Assembly: GCA_012517855.1 (NCBI GenBank)
Contig: JAAYUD010000032.1
Coordinates: forward strand, 1-45,984
DNA length: 45,984 nucleotides
Direction: 5' to 3'
Source of the DNA: Bacteroidales bacterium
GTDB taxonomy: Bacteria; Bacteroidota; Bacteroidia; Bacteroidales; Bacteroidaceae
The position numbers and the translations under genes are program-made. Positions 17,125-24,693 of this stretch are shown one piece after another. Numbering within the stretch: the first letter of the stretch is position 1; each line of letters starts with the position of its first letter. Under the pieces are notes generated by a model. That model had not been told where the DNA came from and made no database searches. It saw nothing but the letters and a program-made list of their open reading frames with translations.

Positions 17125-20100
17125 ATGAATAAATGGAAAATGAAAGAGGTCACTATCATATCAAAGAGCATTCCTTCGACACCGAGAAGCAAAAATTATC
17201 CGAAGGGAAGCACTGTTATAAACAACGGTAATGTTTCGATAGTACCTAATGGTACAAATAACGTGGACATCGTTAAAAAGCTCGACAGTACCGTATTTAC
17301 GGACAGCAACGTATTGTCTTCTTTGCGAACTTTGTTTGAGATAACTTCAAGGATTATCACGGAGAGTTCCAACGAGACATTTTCCGATGAAAAAGTACCA
17401 TCGGCAAAAAGGCTTTCGAAAGAAATATCCGCTGCGATGGAGAACCTTAAAAAGATATATCTTTCCAAAACGGATGCCGATACCGCTTCTGAAGTCATCA
17501 CTTTTATCAAAGGTCTAAAAATAGGTGGCAAATCATTGTCCGACATCATCCTTTCTACAGATGAAACCGGTGATAGCAATATAAAAGATTCTTCCATTTT
17601 GTCGGCTTTGAAAGCGGTGGGCATGTTTCTACGCAAGGACAAAGAAGATACAACCGAATTCCTCGTCAACTTGCTTGGCGGTATTGTCACAAACGATCTC
17701 AAATCAAAAGATTTCACGTCCGGGCAATCAGGCTCGGGACTTGCGTTATATAACAAGGACGGTAAGTCCTACCTTGAAGTGGATGAACTTTTCGTGAGGT
17801 TGAAGGCGGTATTCGCCGAATTGGAAATACGAAAACTATCGTACGTCGGTGGTAACATCATCCTCTCGAGTGCAGGTTCGAAGATCACCCGTGTGGAAGA
17901 GACTTCAAACGCTTATCGTTGCTATTTCATGGCCGATGACGGAACAACGGCCACAACGAACGGCTTTGCCGTTGGAGATCAAGCCCGCTGCCAGACTTTC
18001 AACGTCAAGGCGGGCAAATATACCGGTGTGGCGAATAAATACTATTGGCGGCTCGTTACGGCTGTCGGTGACGATTATATCGAGCTTTCAAAAACGGATT
18101 GTGACGGAACGGACATACCTGCTGCCGGTGACTCGCTTGTCCAGATGGGTAACAGGACGGACACCGGCAGACAGAATCTGATCGAGATTGTCGTGACGGG
18201 CGACGATACTCCGGCGTTCATCGAATATGCGGGCGTCAATACCTATTCGTTGGAAGGTAAAAGAAAGACGGTATTATCTCCGAAGGGGGACGAGTTTGTA
18301 GCCAAATCGTTCAAGATATTGGTGAATAATGGTGCCGTACGTATCCCTGCTGAGCGTGGCGAATGGATTAAGGATACTCCATATTCATATTATGACCGTG
18401 TATCACATAAGGGTTCATTGTGGCTCTGTATTATTTCCGAAGACAAAACAACGGCCGACGAGCCGGTAGACGGCTCAACCTCTTGGCAAAAACAAGTATC
18501 CAAAGGCAATGACGGAACTAACGGTAAAGATGGTACAATAGGTCCGCAAGGTGAAAAGGGTGATAAAGGAGATACAGGTAACACAGGTGCGACCGGAGCA
18601 AAAGGAGACAAAGGTGATAAGGGCGATACAGGTACACAGGGTATACAAGGATTACAGGGTTTACAAGGAGAGAAAGGTGATCAAGGTATTCCGGGTACTA
18701 AGGGAGAGACCGGAGCTAAAGGCGATAAAGGGCAAACTTCTTATTTCCATGTCAAGTACAGCGATTATGCTGACGGCACTGGCATGAATGGAAATGGCGG
18801 TGCATACATCGGCACATACGTCGACTTTATACAAGCCGATTCTACAGACAAGACAAAATACATATGGGTACTTATTAAAGGTATACAAGGCGTAAAGGGC
18901 GATCAAGGTATTGCAGGAACAAACGGTACGAACGGTCAGACGTCTTATTTGCATATAGCCTATGCCGATAGCGCGGATGGTAAAACAAACTTCAACCAAG
19001 ACTCGGGAGCATACATCGGTCAGTATGTGGATTTCACACAAACCGATTCTTCGGACTACACCAAATACAATTGGACTTTGATAAAAGGAGCCAAAGGAGA
19101 TACAGGTGCAAAGGGAAATAAAGGTGATACCGGAGCTACGGGAGCCACAGGTGCAAAAGGAAACAAGGGGGATAAAGGAACAACCGGAAATGACGGTTAT
19201 TCCTGCTCTCTCACATCGTACTCAACGATGTTAGATTCGGATTCGAACGGTGTGATAGGAAGTCTTGCAGCTGCCGTAACGACGGTGAAACTCTATCAGG
19301 GTTCCACGGCCGTTACTCCTGTCATTTCTATCAATTCCGCTTCCAACTGCTCTGCCGGCATTTCGGGGCTTAATGTGTCCATTGTATCTGTTCCTAATAA
19401 TACCAAATCGGGATACGTCGATATAAAGGTTGTTTATGGCAGCTTTGTGAAGATAGAGCGGTATACGTTTACCGTCGTGGATTATACGGTCGTCAAATCC
19501 TATACACAGTCAATTGTGGGCGACCAAATGAGCAGTTATGCAACTAAAGCTACCGTTGATGCTCTTGGCAAGACTGTTTCTGGTCAGTCTACTACGATTA
19601 AACAAAATTCGGACGCCATAGCTTTAAAAGCATCACAGGATAGTGTTGGCAAATTGGGCGATCGAATGACTTCAGCCGAAGCGAAGATAACACCCGATGC
19701 AATCAATCTGACGGTCAAATCACAAATAGAGACAGCAATCGGGAATGTACAAGACGAAATAAAATCATCCTTTAGTATTGGTACAGACGGCATCTCCATG
19801 TTAGGTAAGAAAATCAGTCTTACAGGAATGGTTTCGTTCAATTCATTATCGGATTATAAGAATGTTGATGGACGTATCAGTACTGCACAGAATACAGCCA
19901 ACACGGCAAATACCGACCTAGGCTCTTTAACAAAGAAATTGGGTGGGCTTGCCTACAAGGCTCAAGTCGAACAGGCGATGAAAGACGAAGGTCTGATTGA
20001 TGGCGCTTATCTAAAGATGGACTTGATAGACGTTAAAAATGTTGTTGCACAAGGTATCAGTGCCCAAACGATAGATGCGGGTAATGCCACTATCAAGAAT

Positions 20101-20943
20101 CTGAATGTCGATACGGTAAAAATGACCAATGCCGATGTATCCGGAAAGATAACGGCGGCATCAGGTGCCATTGGCCTTTTCTCCATCAATGATAACGGAC
20201 TCTATTTTGGTGATCCCACCAAATGGACTACATCGACTTATAAACAGGATTTGGCATCCATCGTGCCGGGATGTATCAAGATACAAAAACAGATCGGATA
20301 TTTCCATCCCGGTGATATTGCCAATATCAAGATCGGTATTGGTAATGGGGCCGATCCTTCGGTGGATCCTACCGGCTCTTCATTCTGTGCTTCTGCGGGA
20401 TATTTCTATCGTCAAATGAATTCAAGTGACGATCCATATTTTCCTGCCGTCCGCATTATCAGTGATAACGTGGTCAATCGGAACGTCGCTCTCGAATTGA
20501 CCGGTGGTTTACGTGTATATGGTGGCCTGATGGAAACGGGAAATTTTATGAGTATCATAAATTCTGATAGCGCCAATGTAATCGATTTAAGTTTCGGAAC
20601 TACCATTTTAATAAGAAATGCTTATTCAAATAACAGTCTTCAAATTTTCTTACCTACCCTTACAAATTTGAGGGCACAACTTGGAGTTTCGTCACCGTCA
20701 GCGTTTTGCGTCCCTTTAAGAATTACCATAGCAAAAGACAGTCCCCATAATATCAGGCTTTGTCCCCAAAGTAAGGCGGCCAATCCTGTGAGTGTTGCGG
20801 AAGCGGGCATGTTGATTGATAACGACGGCAATGAATGGAACAGGTCGATCATTAATATGGCTCCGGGCGACACGGTCAGCTTCTTTCTCATATATACCCT
20901 TTCTACAGGTTATTACGCTCAATTGGCAACATGGATGAATTAA
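17125..20943 (+). CDS. Collagen-like tail fibre / receptor-binding protein
   Basis: The 1272-residue protein has an N-terminal helical tail-attachment part (about 1-250), a beta domain near 250-390, and three collagen-like Gly-X-Y blocks at about 461-536, 586-604 and 655-691. The blocks are separated by two homologous modules of about 50 residues (537-585 and 605-654, both QTSY-H--Y-D-ADG...GAYIG-YVDF-Q-DS-D-TKY-W-LIKG). A coiled coil (SGQSTTIKQNSDAIALKASQ) and a C-terminal receptor-binding beta region follow. The fibre is probably trimeric. The start could also be the Met at residue 6. Receptor unknown. Confidence 0.82.
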   Translation: MNKWKMKEVTIISKSIPSTPRSKNYPKGSTVINNGNVSIVPNGTNNVDIVKKLDSTVFTDSNVLSSLRTLFEITSRIITESSNETFSDEKVPSAKRLSKEISAAMENLKKIYLSKTDADTASEVITFIKGLKIGGKSLSDIILSTDETGDSNIKDSSILSALKAVGMFLRKDKEDTTEFLVNLLGGIVTNDLKSKDFTSGQSGSGLALYNKDGKSYLEVDELFVRLKAVFAELEIRKLSYVGGNIILSSAGSKITRVEETSNAYRCYFMADDGTTATTNGFAVGDQARCQTFNVKAGKYTGVANKYYWRLVTAVGDDYIELSKTDCDGTDIPAAGDSLVQMGNRTDTGRQNLIEIVVTGDDTPAFIEYAGVNTYSLEGKRKTVLSPKGDEFVAKSFKILVNNGAVRIPAERGEWIKDTPYSYYDRVSHKGSLWLCIISEDKTTADEPVDGSTSWQKQVSKGNDGTNGKDGTIGPQGEKGDKGDTGNTGATGAKGDKGDKGDTGTQGIQGLQGLQGEKGDQGIPGTKGETGAKGDKGQTSYFHVKYSDYADGTGMNGNGGAYIGTYVDFIQADSTDKTKYIWVLIKGIQGVKGDQGIAGTNGTNGQTSYLHIAYADSADGKTNFNQDSGAYIGQYVDFTQTDSSDYTKYNWTLIKGAKGDTGAKGNKGDTGATGATGAKGNKGDKGTTGNDGYSCSLTSYSTMLDSDSNGVIGSLAAAVTTVKLYQGSTAVTPVISINSASNCSAGISGLNVSIVSVPNNTKSGYVDIKVVYGSFVKIERYTFTVVDYTVVKSYTQSIVGDQMSSYATKATVDALGKTVSGQSTTIKQNSDAIALKASQDSVGKLGDRMTSAEAKITPDAINLTVKSQIETAIGNVQDEIKSSFSIGTDGISMLGKKISLTGMVSFNSLSDYKNVDGRISTAQNTANTANTDLGSLTKKLGGLAYKAQVEQAMKDEGLIDGAYLKMDLIDVKNVVAQGISAQTIDAGNATIKNLNVDTVKMTNADVSGKITAASGAIGLFSINDNGLYFGDPTKWTTSTYKQDLASIVPGCIKIQKQIGYFHPGDIANIKIGIGNGADPSVDPTGSSFCASAGYFYRQMNSSDDPYFPAVRIISDNVVNRNVALELTGGLRVYGGLMETGNFMSIINSDSANVIDLSFGTTILIRNAYSNNSLQIFLPTLTNLRAQLGVSSPSAFCVPLRITIAKDSPHNIRLCPQSKAANPVSVAEAGMLIDNDGNEWNRSIINMAPGDTVSFFLIYTLSTGYYAQLATWMN

Positions 20944-20961
20944 TTTTAAATACAAACAACA

Positions 20962-21252
20962 ATGAAAATCGATTTTAGAAAAATCAAAGTGAAAGATTAC
21001 GACGACAAAGAAATGTGTTTGGACATTTCCAAAGAAGTCGGAGACTCCTTCTTAAGACACACTTCAGATTACGGGGAGTTTGATTACGGTCATGAAATAT
21101 TTCATCATGGCCTGGTGGAGGTCAATGCTCAAAATGCAAAGGCCATAAAATGTTATATGGAACAGGAACATTTTCTCGCCCTGATAAAGAAAGCGGTTTT
21201 TCCTCTTTTGGACGAGATCATCAATCCTAAAAATAAGGAGGATAAAAAATGA
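20962..21252 (+). CDS. Small conserved phage protein of unknown function
   Basis: The 96-residue acidic protein (MKIDFRKIKVKDYDDKEMCLDISKEVGDSFL...) has two Lys-rich strands at the start, a His cluster (YGHEIFHHGLVEV) and a helical end. It lies between the fibre and holin genes and overlaps the holin start by four bases. Proteins like it occur in the same place in other Bacteroides prophages, from memory. It may be a tail-tip or lysis accessory protein. No catalytic motif can be named. Confidence 0.55.
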   Translation: MKIDFRKIKVKDYDDKEMCLDISKEVGDSFLRHTSDYGEFDYGHEIFHHGLVEVNAQNAKAIKCYMEQEHFLALIKKAVFPLLDEIINPKNKEDKK

Positions 21253-21722
21253 AAATGTTATTCATTAACTATTTGTTGTCCGGTGATTATTCCAAAGTGG
21301 CTATATGGCTGCTTGTCGTTGCCATTCTGGCCATCATACCGAATGTGGCCAGTATATTCGACTTGGTTACCGGTATCAAAGCCAGCAAGAGGCTTGGAAA
21401 TTTTAAAACGACATCTTACGGACTTAGGAAAACGGTGGGAAAGGACAAGGAATATCTGACTTATTTCTTTCTCTTCGCCCTTATTGACTGCTGTCTTAGT
21501 TTCTTCATTGAGATGCCTATCCTGTGCATCTTCTGTGCGATTGCTGAAACAGTCATAGAAGTCGTATCGATAAGGGAGAACATGCACAAGGGACAAAGTG
21601 ATATCCACGATCCGGTGGAATTGATGAAAGCCATTGCCACCGCTTACGGGCAGGATAAAGCCGATAAGATATTCGATGTCATTAAACAAAGAGAGGAAAA
21701 GGGCAATGAAAATAACGGTTGA
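21249..21722 (+). CDS. Phage holin
   Basis: The 157-residue protein has a hydrophobic segment at about 16-40 (KVAIWLLVVAILAIIPNVASIF), a short basic loop (KASKRLGNFKTTSYGLRK), two further segments at about 74-108 (LTYFFLFALIDCCLSFFIEMPILCIFCAIAETV) and a charged cytoplasmic tail. This is the layout of Bacteroides phage holins, which form holes in the inner membrane at lysis. It is followed directly by a lysis candidate and the spanin-like gene, making a three-gene lysis cassette. Confidence 0.75.
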   Translation: MKMLFINYLLSGDYSKVAIWLLVVAILAIIPNVASIFDLVTGIKASKRLGNFKTTSYGLRKTVGKDKEYLTYFFLFALIDCCLSFFIEMPILCIFCAIAETVIEVVSIRENMHKGQSDIHDPVELMKAIATAYGQDKADKIFDVIKQREEKGNENNG

Positions 21723-22116
21723 CAGGCTTTGGAAGAAAGAGACGTATACCATCGGAAAGATGGCCATTGATGGAGAATATTTCTGCAACACACTTGAAGA
21801 TAAAGTCAGAGACCTTACAAAAGAATCGAAAGTATTCGGCAGGACGGCCATTCCTGTCGGGACTTATCGGGTAACAATGACTTACTCTCCGAAATTCAAG
21901 CGGGTAATGCCACTCGTTAACGGCGTTCCGCAATTCGAAGCTATCCGCATCCATCCGGGTAATAAAGCTGAAGATACGGAAGGTTGTATCCTTGTTGGAG
22001 AGAATACCGTGATAGGTGGTCTGACAAACTCACGTAAATGGTCAGATAAACTGAACAAACGTATTCAGGATGCTTTAGCTGGTAAAGAGGATGTTTTAAT
22101 AACCATTAAAGATTGA
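21706..22116 (+). CDS. DUF5675-family protein, probable cell-wall lysis enzyme
   Basis: The ATG at 21706 (MKITVDRLWKKETYTIGKM) is preferred over 21634, which would lie far inside the holin gene. The 136-residue protein has the DUF5675 pattern: CNTLEDKVRD, AIPVGTYRVTMTYSPKF, and the core EAIRIHPGNKAEDTEGCILVG. The His and Cys of that core recall the H...GC layout of L,D-transpeptidase (YkuD) domains. It sits between holin and spanin where the endolysin belongs, and no other muralytic gene is seen in the window. Enzymatic activity is inferred, not shown. Confidence 0.7.
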   Translation: MKITVDRLWKKETYTIGKMAIDGEYFCNTLEDKVRDLTKESKVFGRTAIPVGTYRVTMTYSPKFKRVMPLVNGVPQFEAIRIHPGNKAEDTEGCILVGENTVIGGLTNSRKWSDKLNKRIQDALAGKEDVLITIKD

Positions 22117-22120
22117 TGAT

Positions 22121-22540
22121 ATGAAACAAAAACAAATGAACATATACACAATCATCCTATTCCTGATGTTGTTGACTTCATGCCGATCGGTCAAGTATGT
22201 ACCAGTTGAAAGTGTGCATATGGAAACGAAGTATATTGATAAACTGGTGCAAAAACATGACTCCGTCTATTTGCACGATTCGATTTATTCGTACATCAAA
22301 GGGGACACGGTATTTTGGAATAAGTACCGAACAAAATATGTAAACAAGTATATCTTTGGGACGGACAGCATTTATCTTAATAAGACGGATTCTATTCGTG
22401 TTCCTTATCCAGTAGAAAAACAGTTCACCAAGTGGCAAAAGGTAGAGATCAATACCGGCAGAATTACGATTATTGCATTGATTGTGTTGGCTATTTTATC
22501 AGGAGTTTATATTTTTGTGAAGGATAAAATTAGGAAGTAA
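22121..22540 (+). CDS. Lipoprotein with C-terminal TM anchor, candidate unimolecular spanin
   Basis: The 139-residue protein begins with a lipoprotein signal (MNIYTIILFLMLLTSC, lipobox LTSC, Cys at residue 21). A polar, Tyr/Asp/Lys-rich periplasmic stretch of about 90 residues follows (HDSVYLHDSIYSYIKGD...), then a C-terminal hydrophobic helix (ITIIALIVLAILSGVYIFV) and a basic tail (KDKIRK). One end anchored in the outer and the other in the inner membrane is the exact plan of u-spanins such as T1 gp11. It follows holin and lysin, and a terminator comes right behind. Topology is seen; function is inferred. Confidence 0.65.
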   Translation: MKQKQMNIYTIILFLMLLTSCRSVKYVPVESVHMETKYIDKLVQKHDSVYLHDSIYSYIKGDTVFWNKYRTKYVNKYIFGTDSIYLNKTDSIRVPYPVEKQFTKWQKVEINTGRITIIALIVLAILSGVYIFVKDKIRK

Positions 22541-22571
22541 ACCGAGAGGTTGAAGAAATAATATCAGAAGA

Positions 22572-22606
22572 AATAAGGCGGTCAGAAATGATCGTCTTAT
22601 TTTATA
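22572..22606 (+). terminator. Terminator of the phage late operon
   Basis: AATAAGGCGGTC (22572-22583) pairs over 12 bp, with two G-T wobbles, with GATCGTCTTATT (22590-22601), leaving a 6-nt loop. A T-rich stretch follows. It lies 31 nt after the last lysis gene. Confidence 0.75.
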
Positions 22607-22669
22607 TGCAATGATGAAGTATTTTTTTAGTGCTAGTATCATAAAGTTAATTCTAAAAATGTATAGAGA

Positions 22670-22725
22670 AAAATGATAATTCTTAATTTAAAATTATCAT
22701 TTTTGATAATTTATACTTATCTTTG
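22670..22725 (+). promoter_or_regulatory. Operator array and promoter of the second toxin-antitoxin operon
   Basis: Three copies of the half-site TGATAATT/AATTATCA occur: AAAATGATAATT (22670-22681), its exact inverse AATTATCATTTT (22692-22703), and TGATAATTT (22704-22712). The middle and last form a 9-bp palindrome with a 4-bp spacer. The -7 box TATCTTTG follows at 22718-22725, and the toxin ATG is 20 nt further. The array is the expected binding site for the XRE antitoxin. Confidence 0.7.
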
Positions 22726-22745
22726 CGAACAAAAAGTGATCAATC

Positions 22746-23069
22746 ATGGAAATCGATTACAGCGATGAAGAATTGAAATTGTTGATAGAAAATGGTTGTA
22801 GTACTGATAAACGTTATAAAAAACTAAAAAGTAATGGCACTTTCCTTAAGGATCTGAATAAAGTGATATTTATTTTAAGATCAGTTCCTAATACAAAAAG
22901 CTTGGAAAGTTTTCAATCTTTACATTACGAAGCTCTCAAATATGATTGGATAGGTAAAAATAGCGTAAGAATCGGTTATAAAACAAAATATCGTCTAATT
23001 TTTGAAGAATTTGACGGTGGTATTAGAATCAACTTAATAGAAATAAATGAGCATTATGGAGACAAGTAG
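22746..23069 (+). CDS. HigB/RelE-superfamily toxin
   Basis: The 107-residue protein has an acidic start, then KRYKKLKSNGTFLKDLNKVIFILRSVPNTKSLESFQSLHYEALKYDWIGKNSVRIGYKTKYRLIFEEFDGGIRINLIEINEHYG. The alternation of LHYE-L, S-R-GYK-KYRL-FEE and a final INLIEINEHYG is that of RelE/HigB toxins, where the strands ending in R..Y.IE.N.HY are diagnostic. It precedes its antitoxin with a 23-nt overlap. Low-GC sequence compared with the late phage genes suggests a separate origin for the module. Probably a ribosome-dependent mRNA interferase. Confidence 0.8.
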   Translation: MEIDYSDEELKLLIENGCSTDKRYKKLKSNGTFLKDLNKVIFILRSVPNTKSLESFQSLHYEALKYDWIGKNSVRIGYKTKYRLIFEEFDGGIRINLIEINEHYGDK

Positions 23070-24174
23070 AAATGCTGCAATAGTACCATATATGGTTACT
23101 CACCCTACTGCCATCATTAAAGATGAGCTCAATGCAAGGGGAATGTCGCAAAAAGAATTGGCAGAGCGTATGGACATGAAACCGTCCAATCTTAGTAGAC
23201 TATTGAAAGGAGAAAATTTAACTCCATCAATTGCTGCAAAATTGGAGTATGCTTTGGATATTCCTGCTAACTTATGGTTAAGTTTACAAACTCAATACGA
23301 TAAAGATGTGAAGGCTGTAAATATCCGGGACGAGCAGGAAAGAGCATCTTTTAATACTGAGCGAATGCTCTCTACAATATTGAACTTACCTGAATTATAT
23401 AAACGTCTAAATATTAATACTTCTTTTTTTATTCAAAAAAAACTCCAAGTATTAGAAGATTTATTAGGTTTTCAACCATTAGATATTCGAGAAAAAAGAT
23501 TTGCTCAACAAATTTGTTATAAAAAAAGTGATAAATTGAATATAGATGAGAAAAATCAAGCGACATGGCTTACATTGGCTTATATTAATGCAAGAGGCAT
23601 TTGTTTAGAATCATCTTATTCGAAAGGGAATGCTCTTACAGCAGCAAAGGAAATATCTCGGAAGGTTCATATTGGAAATCTTTCGGAAAAAGAAATTCAA
23701 CATACATTAAATAATAATGGTATTGTTTATGCTGTAGTCGAAAAATTAGAAAAAGCTCCAATTGATGCAGTGTCTATTAAGATGGAAAATCATCCTGCAA
23801 TTGTGACAACTCATCGACACAATGATATGAGTCGGTTAGTATTCAATATCCTTCATGAATTAGGTCACATTGAATTACACATGAATGAAGATGCGAACAA
23901 TGCTGTGTTTGTATCATTTGACGAAGCCTATTCGATACATAATTCACAGGAAAAAGAAGCCAATGAGTTTGCGGAAAATATGCTAATTGATCAAGTTTTA
24001 TGGAAAAAAATAATGCATACTGAAACTAATAGTTTATATAGTAGCAACATCGTCAATAAATTAAGAAGACTCTCTGAAGAGAACCATTTAGATTTTAACA
24101 TCGTTATATGGCGATATAAATATGAGAGCCATCATTATAATCTATGTGGTGTAAAGCCTACTCATATACGATAA
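23047..24174 (+). CDS. HigA-type XRE antitoxin fused to ImmA/IrrE-like metalloprotease domain
   Basis: The 375-residue protein has the HigA helix-turn-helix at about 20-75 (THPTAIIKDELNARGMSQKELAERM... SNLSRLLKGENLTPSIAAKLEYAL) and a long helical linker. A C-terminal ImmA/IrrE domain carries the zinc motif HELGH at about 270-274 and a later EKEANEFAENMLI, which supplies the third ligand. HigA-ImmA fusions are known from plasmids and phages; the peptidase part may cleave repressors or the antitoxin itself. ATG 23056 is an alternative start. It belongs to the two-gene operon with the toxin. Confidence 0.85.
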   Translation: MSIMETSRNAAIVPYMVTHPTAIIKDELNARGMSQKELAERMDMKPSNLSRLLKGENLTPSIAAKLEYALDIPANLWLSLQTQYDKDVKAVNIRDEQERASFNTERMLSTILNLPELYKRLNINTSFFIQKKLQVLEDLLGFQPLDIREKRFAQQICYKKSDKLNIDEKNQATWLTLAYINARGICLESSYSKGNALTAAKEISRKVHIGNLSEKEIQHTLNNNGIVYAVVEKLEKAPIDAVSIKMENHPAIVTTHRHNDMSRLVFNILHELGHIELHMNEDANNAVFVSFDEAYSIHNSQEKEANEFAENMLIDQVLWKKIMHTETNSLYSSNIVNKLRRLSEENHLDFNIVIWRYKYESHHYNLCGVKPTHIR

Positions 24175-24267
24175 CTATATTAAAAACAGATATGCTAGAT
24201 AAAACAAGTATTACATCTGTTATGTTACTCTCATATGTACCCTATTTTTATATATTAAGATTTTTGC

Positions 24268-24275
24268 TATCTTTG
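24268..24275 (+). promoter_or_regulatory. Bacteroidetes -7 promoter element (TATCTTTG)
   Basis: TATCTTTG matches the consensus and lies 28 nt before the ATG of the next small gene, in an AT-rich 129-bp gap. Confidence 0.55.
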
Positions 24276-24303
24276 TAATTTATTACTATTAAATTTAATT
24301 ATC

Positions 24304-24579
24304 ATGAGATTTGAACTTGAAAAACTGACAGAAGAGCTGTTTTTTGCAAAAGACAATAAAACAGGTATGACTGCTAACTTTGACAGAGGTTTTAGCCGTG
24401 GAAATGTTTCATATCATAACTTCGATCATCCCATTGGAAAGAGCCCTACAAAAGAAGAGATTGAAAGGGTACGAAATGAATGTGATATATTACACGCGTG
24501 GGTATTTAGTTTGGGAGAGAAATTAAACGAAATAAGAGCAGGAGGAAAGTTAGGAGAAGATACTAATTTATTCGATTAA
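24304..24579 (+). CDS. Small hypothetical phage protein
   Basis: This 91-residue acidic protein (MRFELEKLTEELFFAKDNKTGMTANFDRGFSRG...) has its own promoter and terminator. It is therefore a single-gene transcription unit between the toxin-antitoxin operon and the integrase. Two charged helices flank a central FDRGFSRGNVSYHNFDHPIG loop. The position, close to the integrase and expressed independently, is typical of lysogeny-expressed morons or excision-related factors. No family is recognised. Confidence 0.6.
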   Translation: MRFELEKLTEELFFAKDNKTGMTANFDRGFSRGNVSYHNFDHPIGKSPTKEEIERVRNECDILHAWVFSLGEKLNEIRAGGKLGEDTNLFD

Positions 24580-24583
24580 TAAC

Positions 24584-24609
24584 AAAGGCGGTTGAAAAAC
24601 CGTCTTTTT
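24584..24609 (+). terminator. Intrinsic terminator with GAAA tetraloop
   Basis: AAAGGCGGTT (24584-24593) and AACCGTCTTT (24598-24607) pair over 10 bp with one wobble around a GAAA tetraloop, followed by T residues. It ends the small gene and separates it from the convergent integrase. Confidence 0.8.
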
Positions 24610-24693
24610 ACTTTATATAGGTTGCAATTCTACTCTATAATGCTAATACTCCGACTCCCCCACTCCCTTTTTTCATTATTGCATAAATCGATC

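Noticed and set aside
17196-17756. 186-codon minus-strand ORF in the fibre gene
   Set aside because: Shadow frame with Ser/Leu bias from reading the complement of the fibre gene.
17125-20943. Diversity-generating retroelement target in the tail fibre
   Set aside because: No reverse transcriptase and no template-like repeat of the fibre C-terminus is present in the window.
21258-21851. 197-codon minus-strand ORF across holin and lysin genes
   Set aside because: It is opposite two well-supported coupled genes and has no recognisable content.
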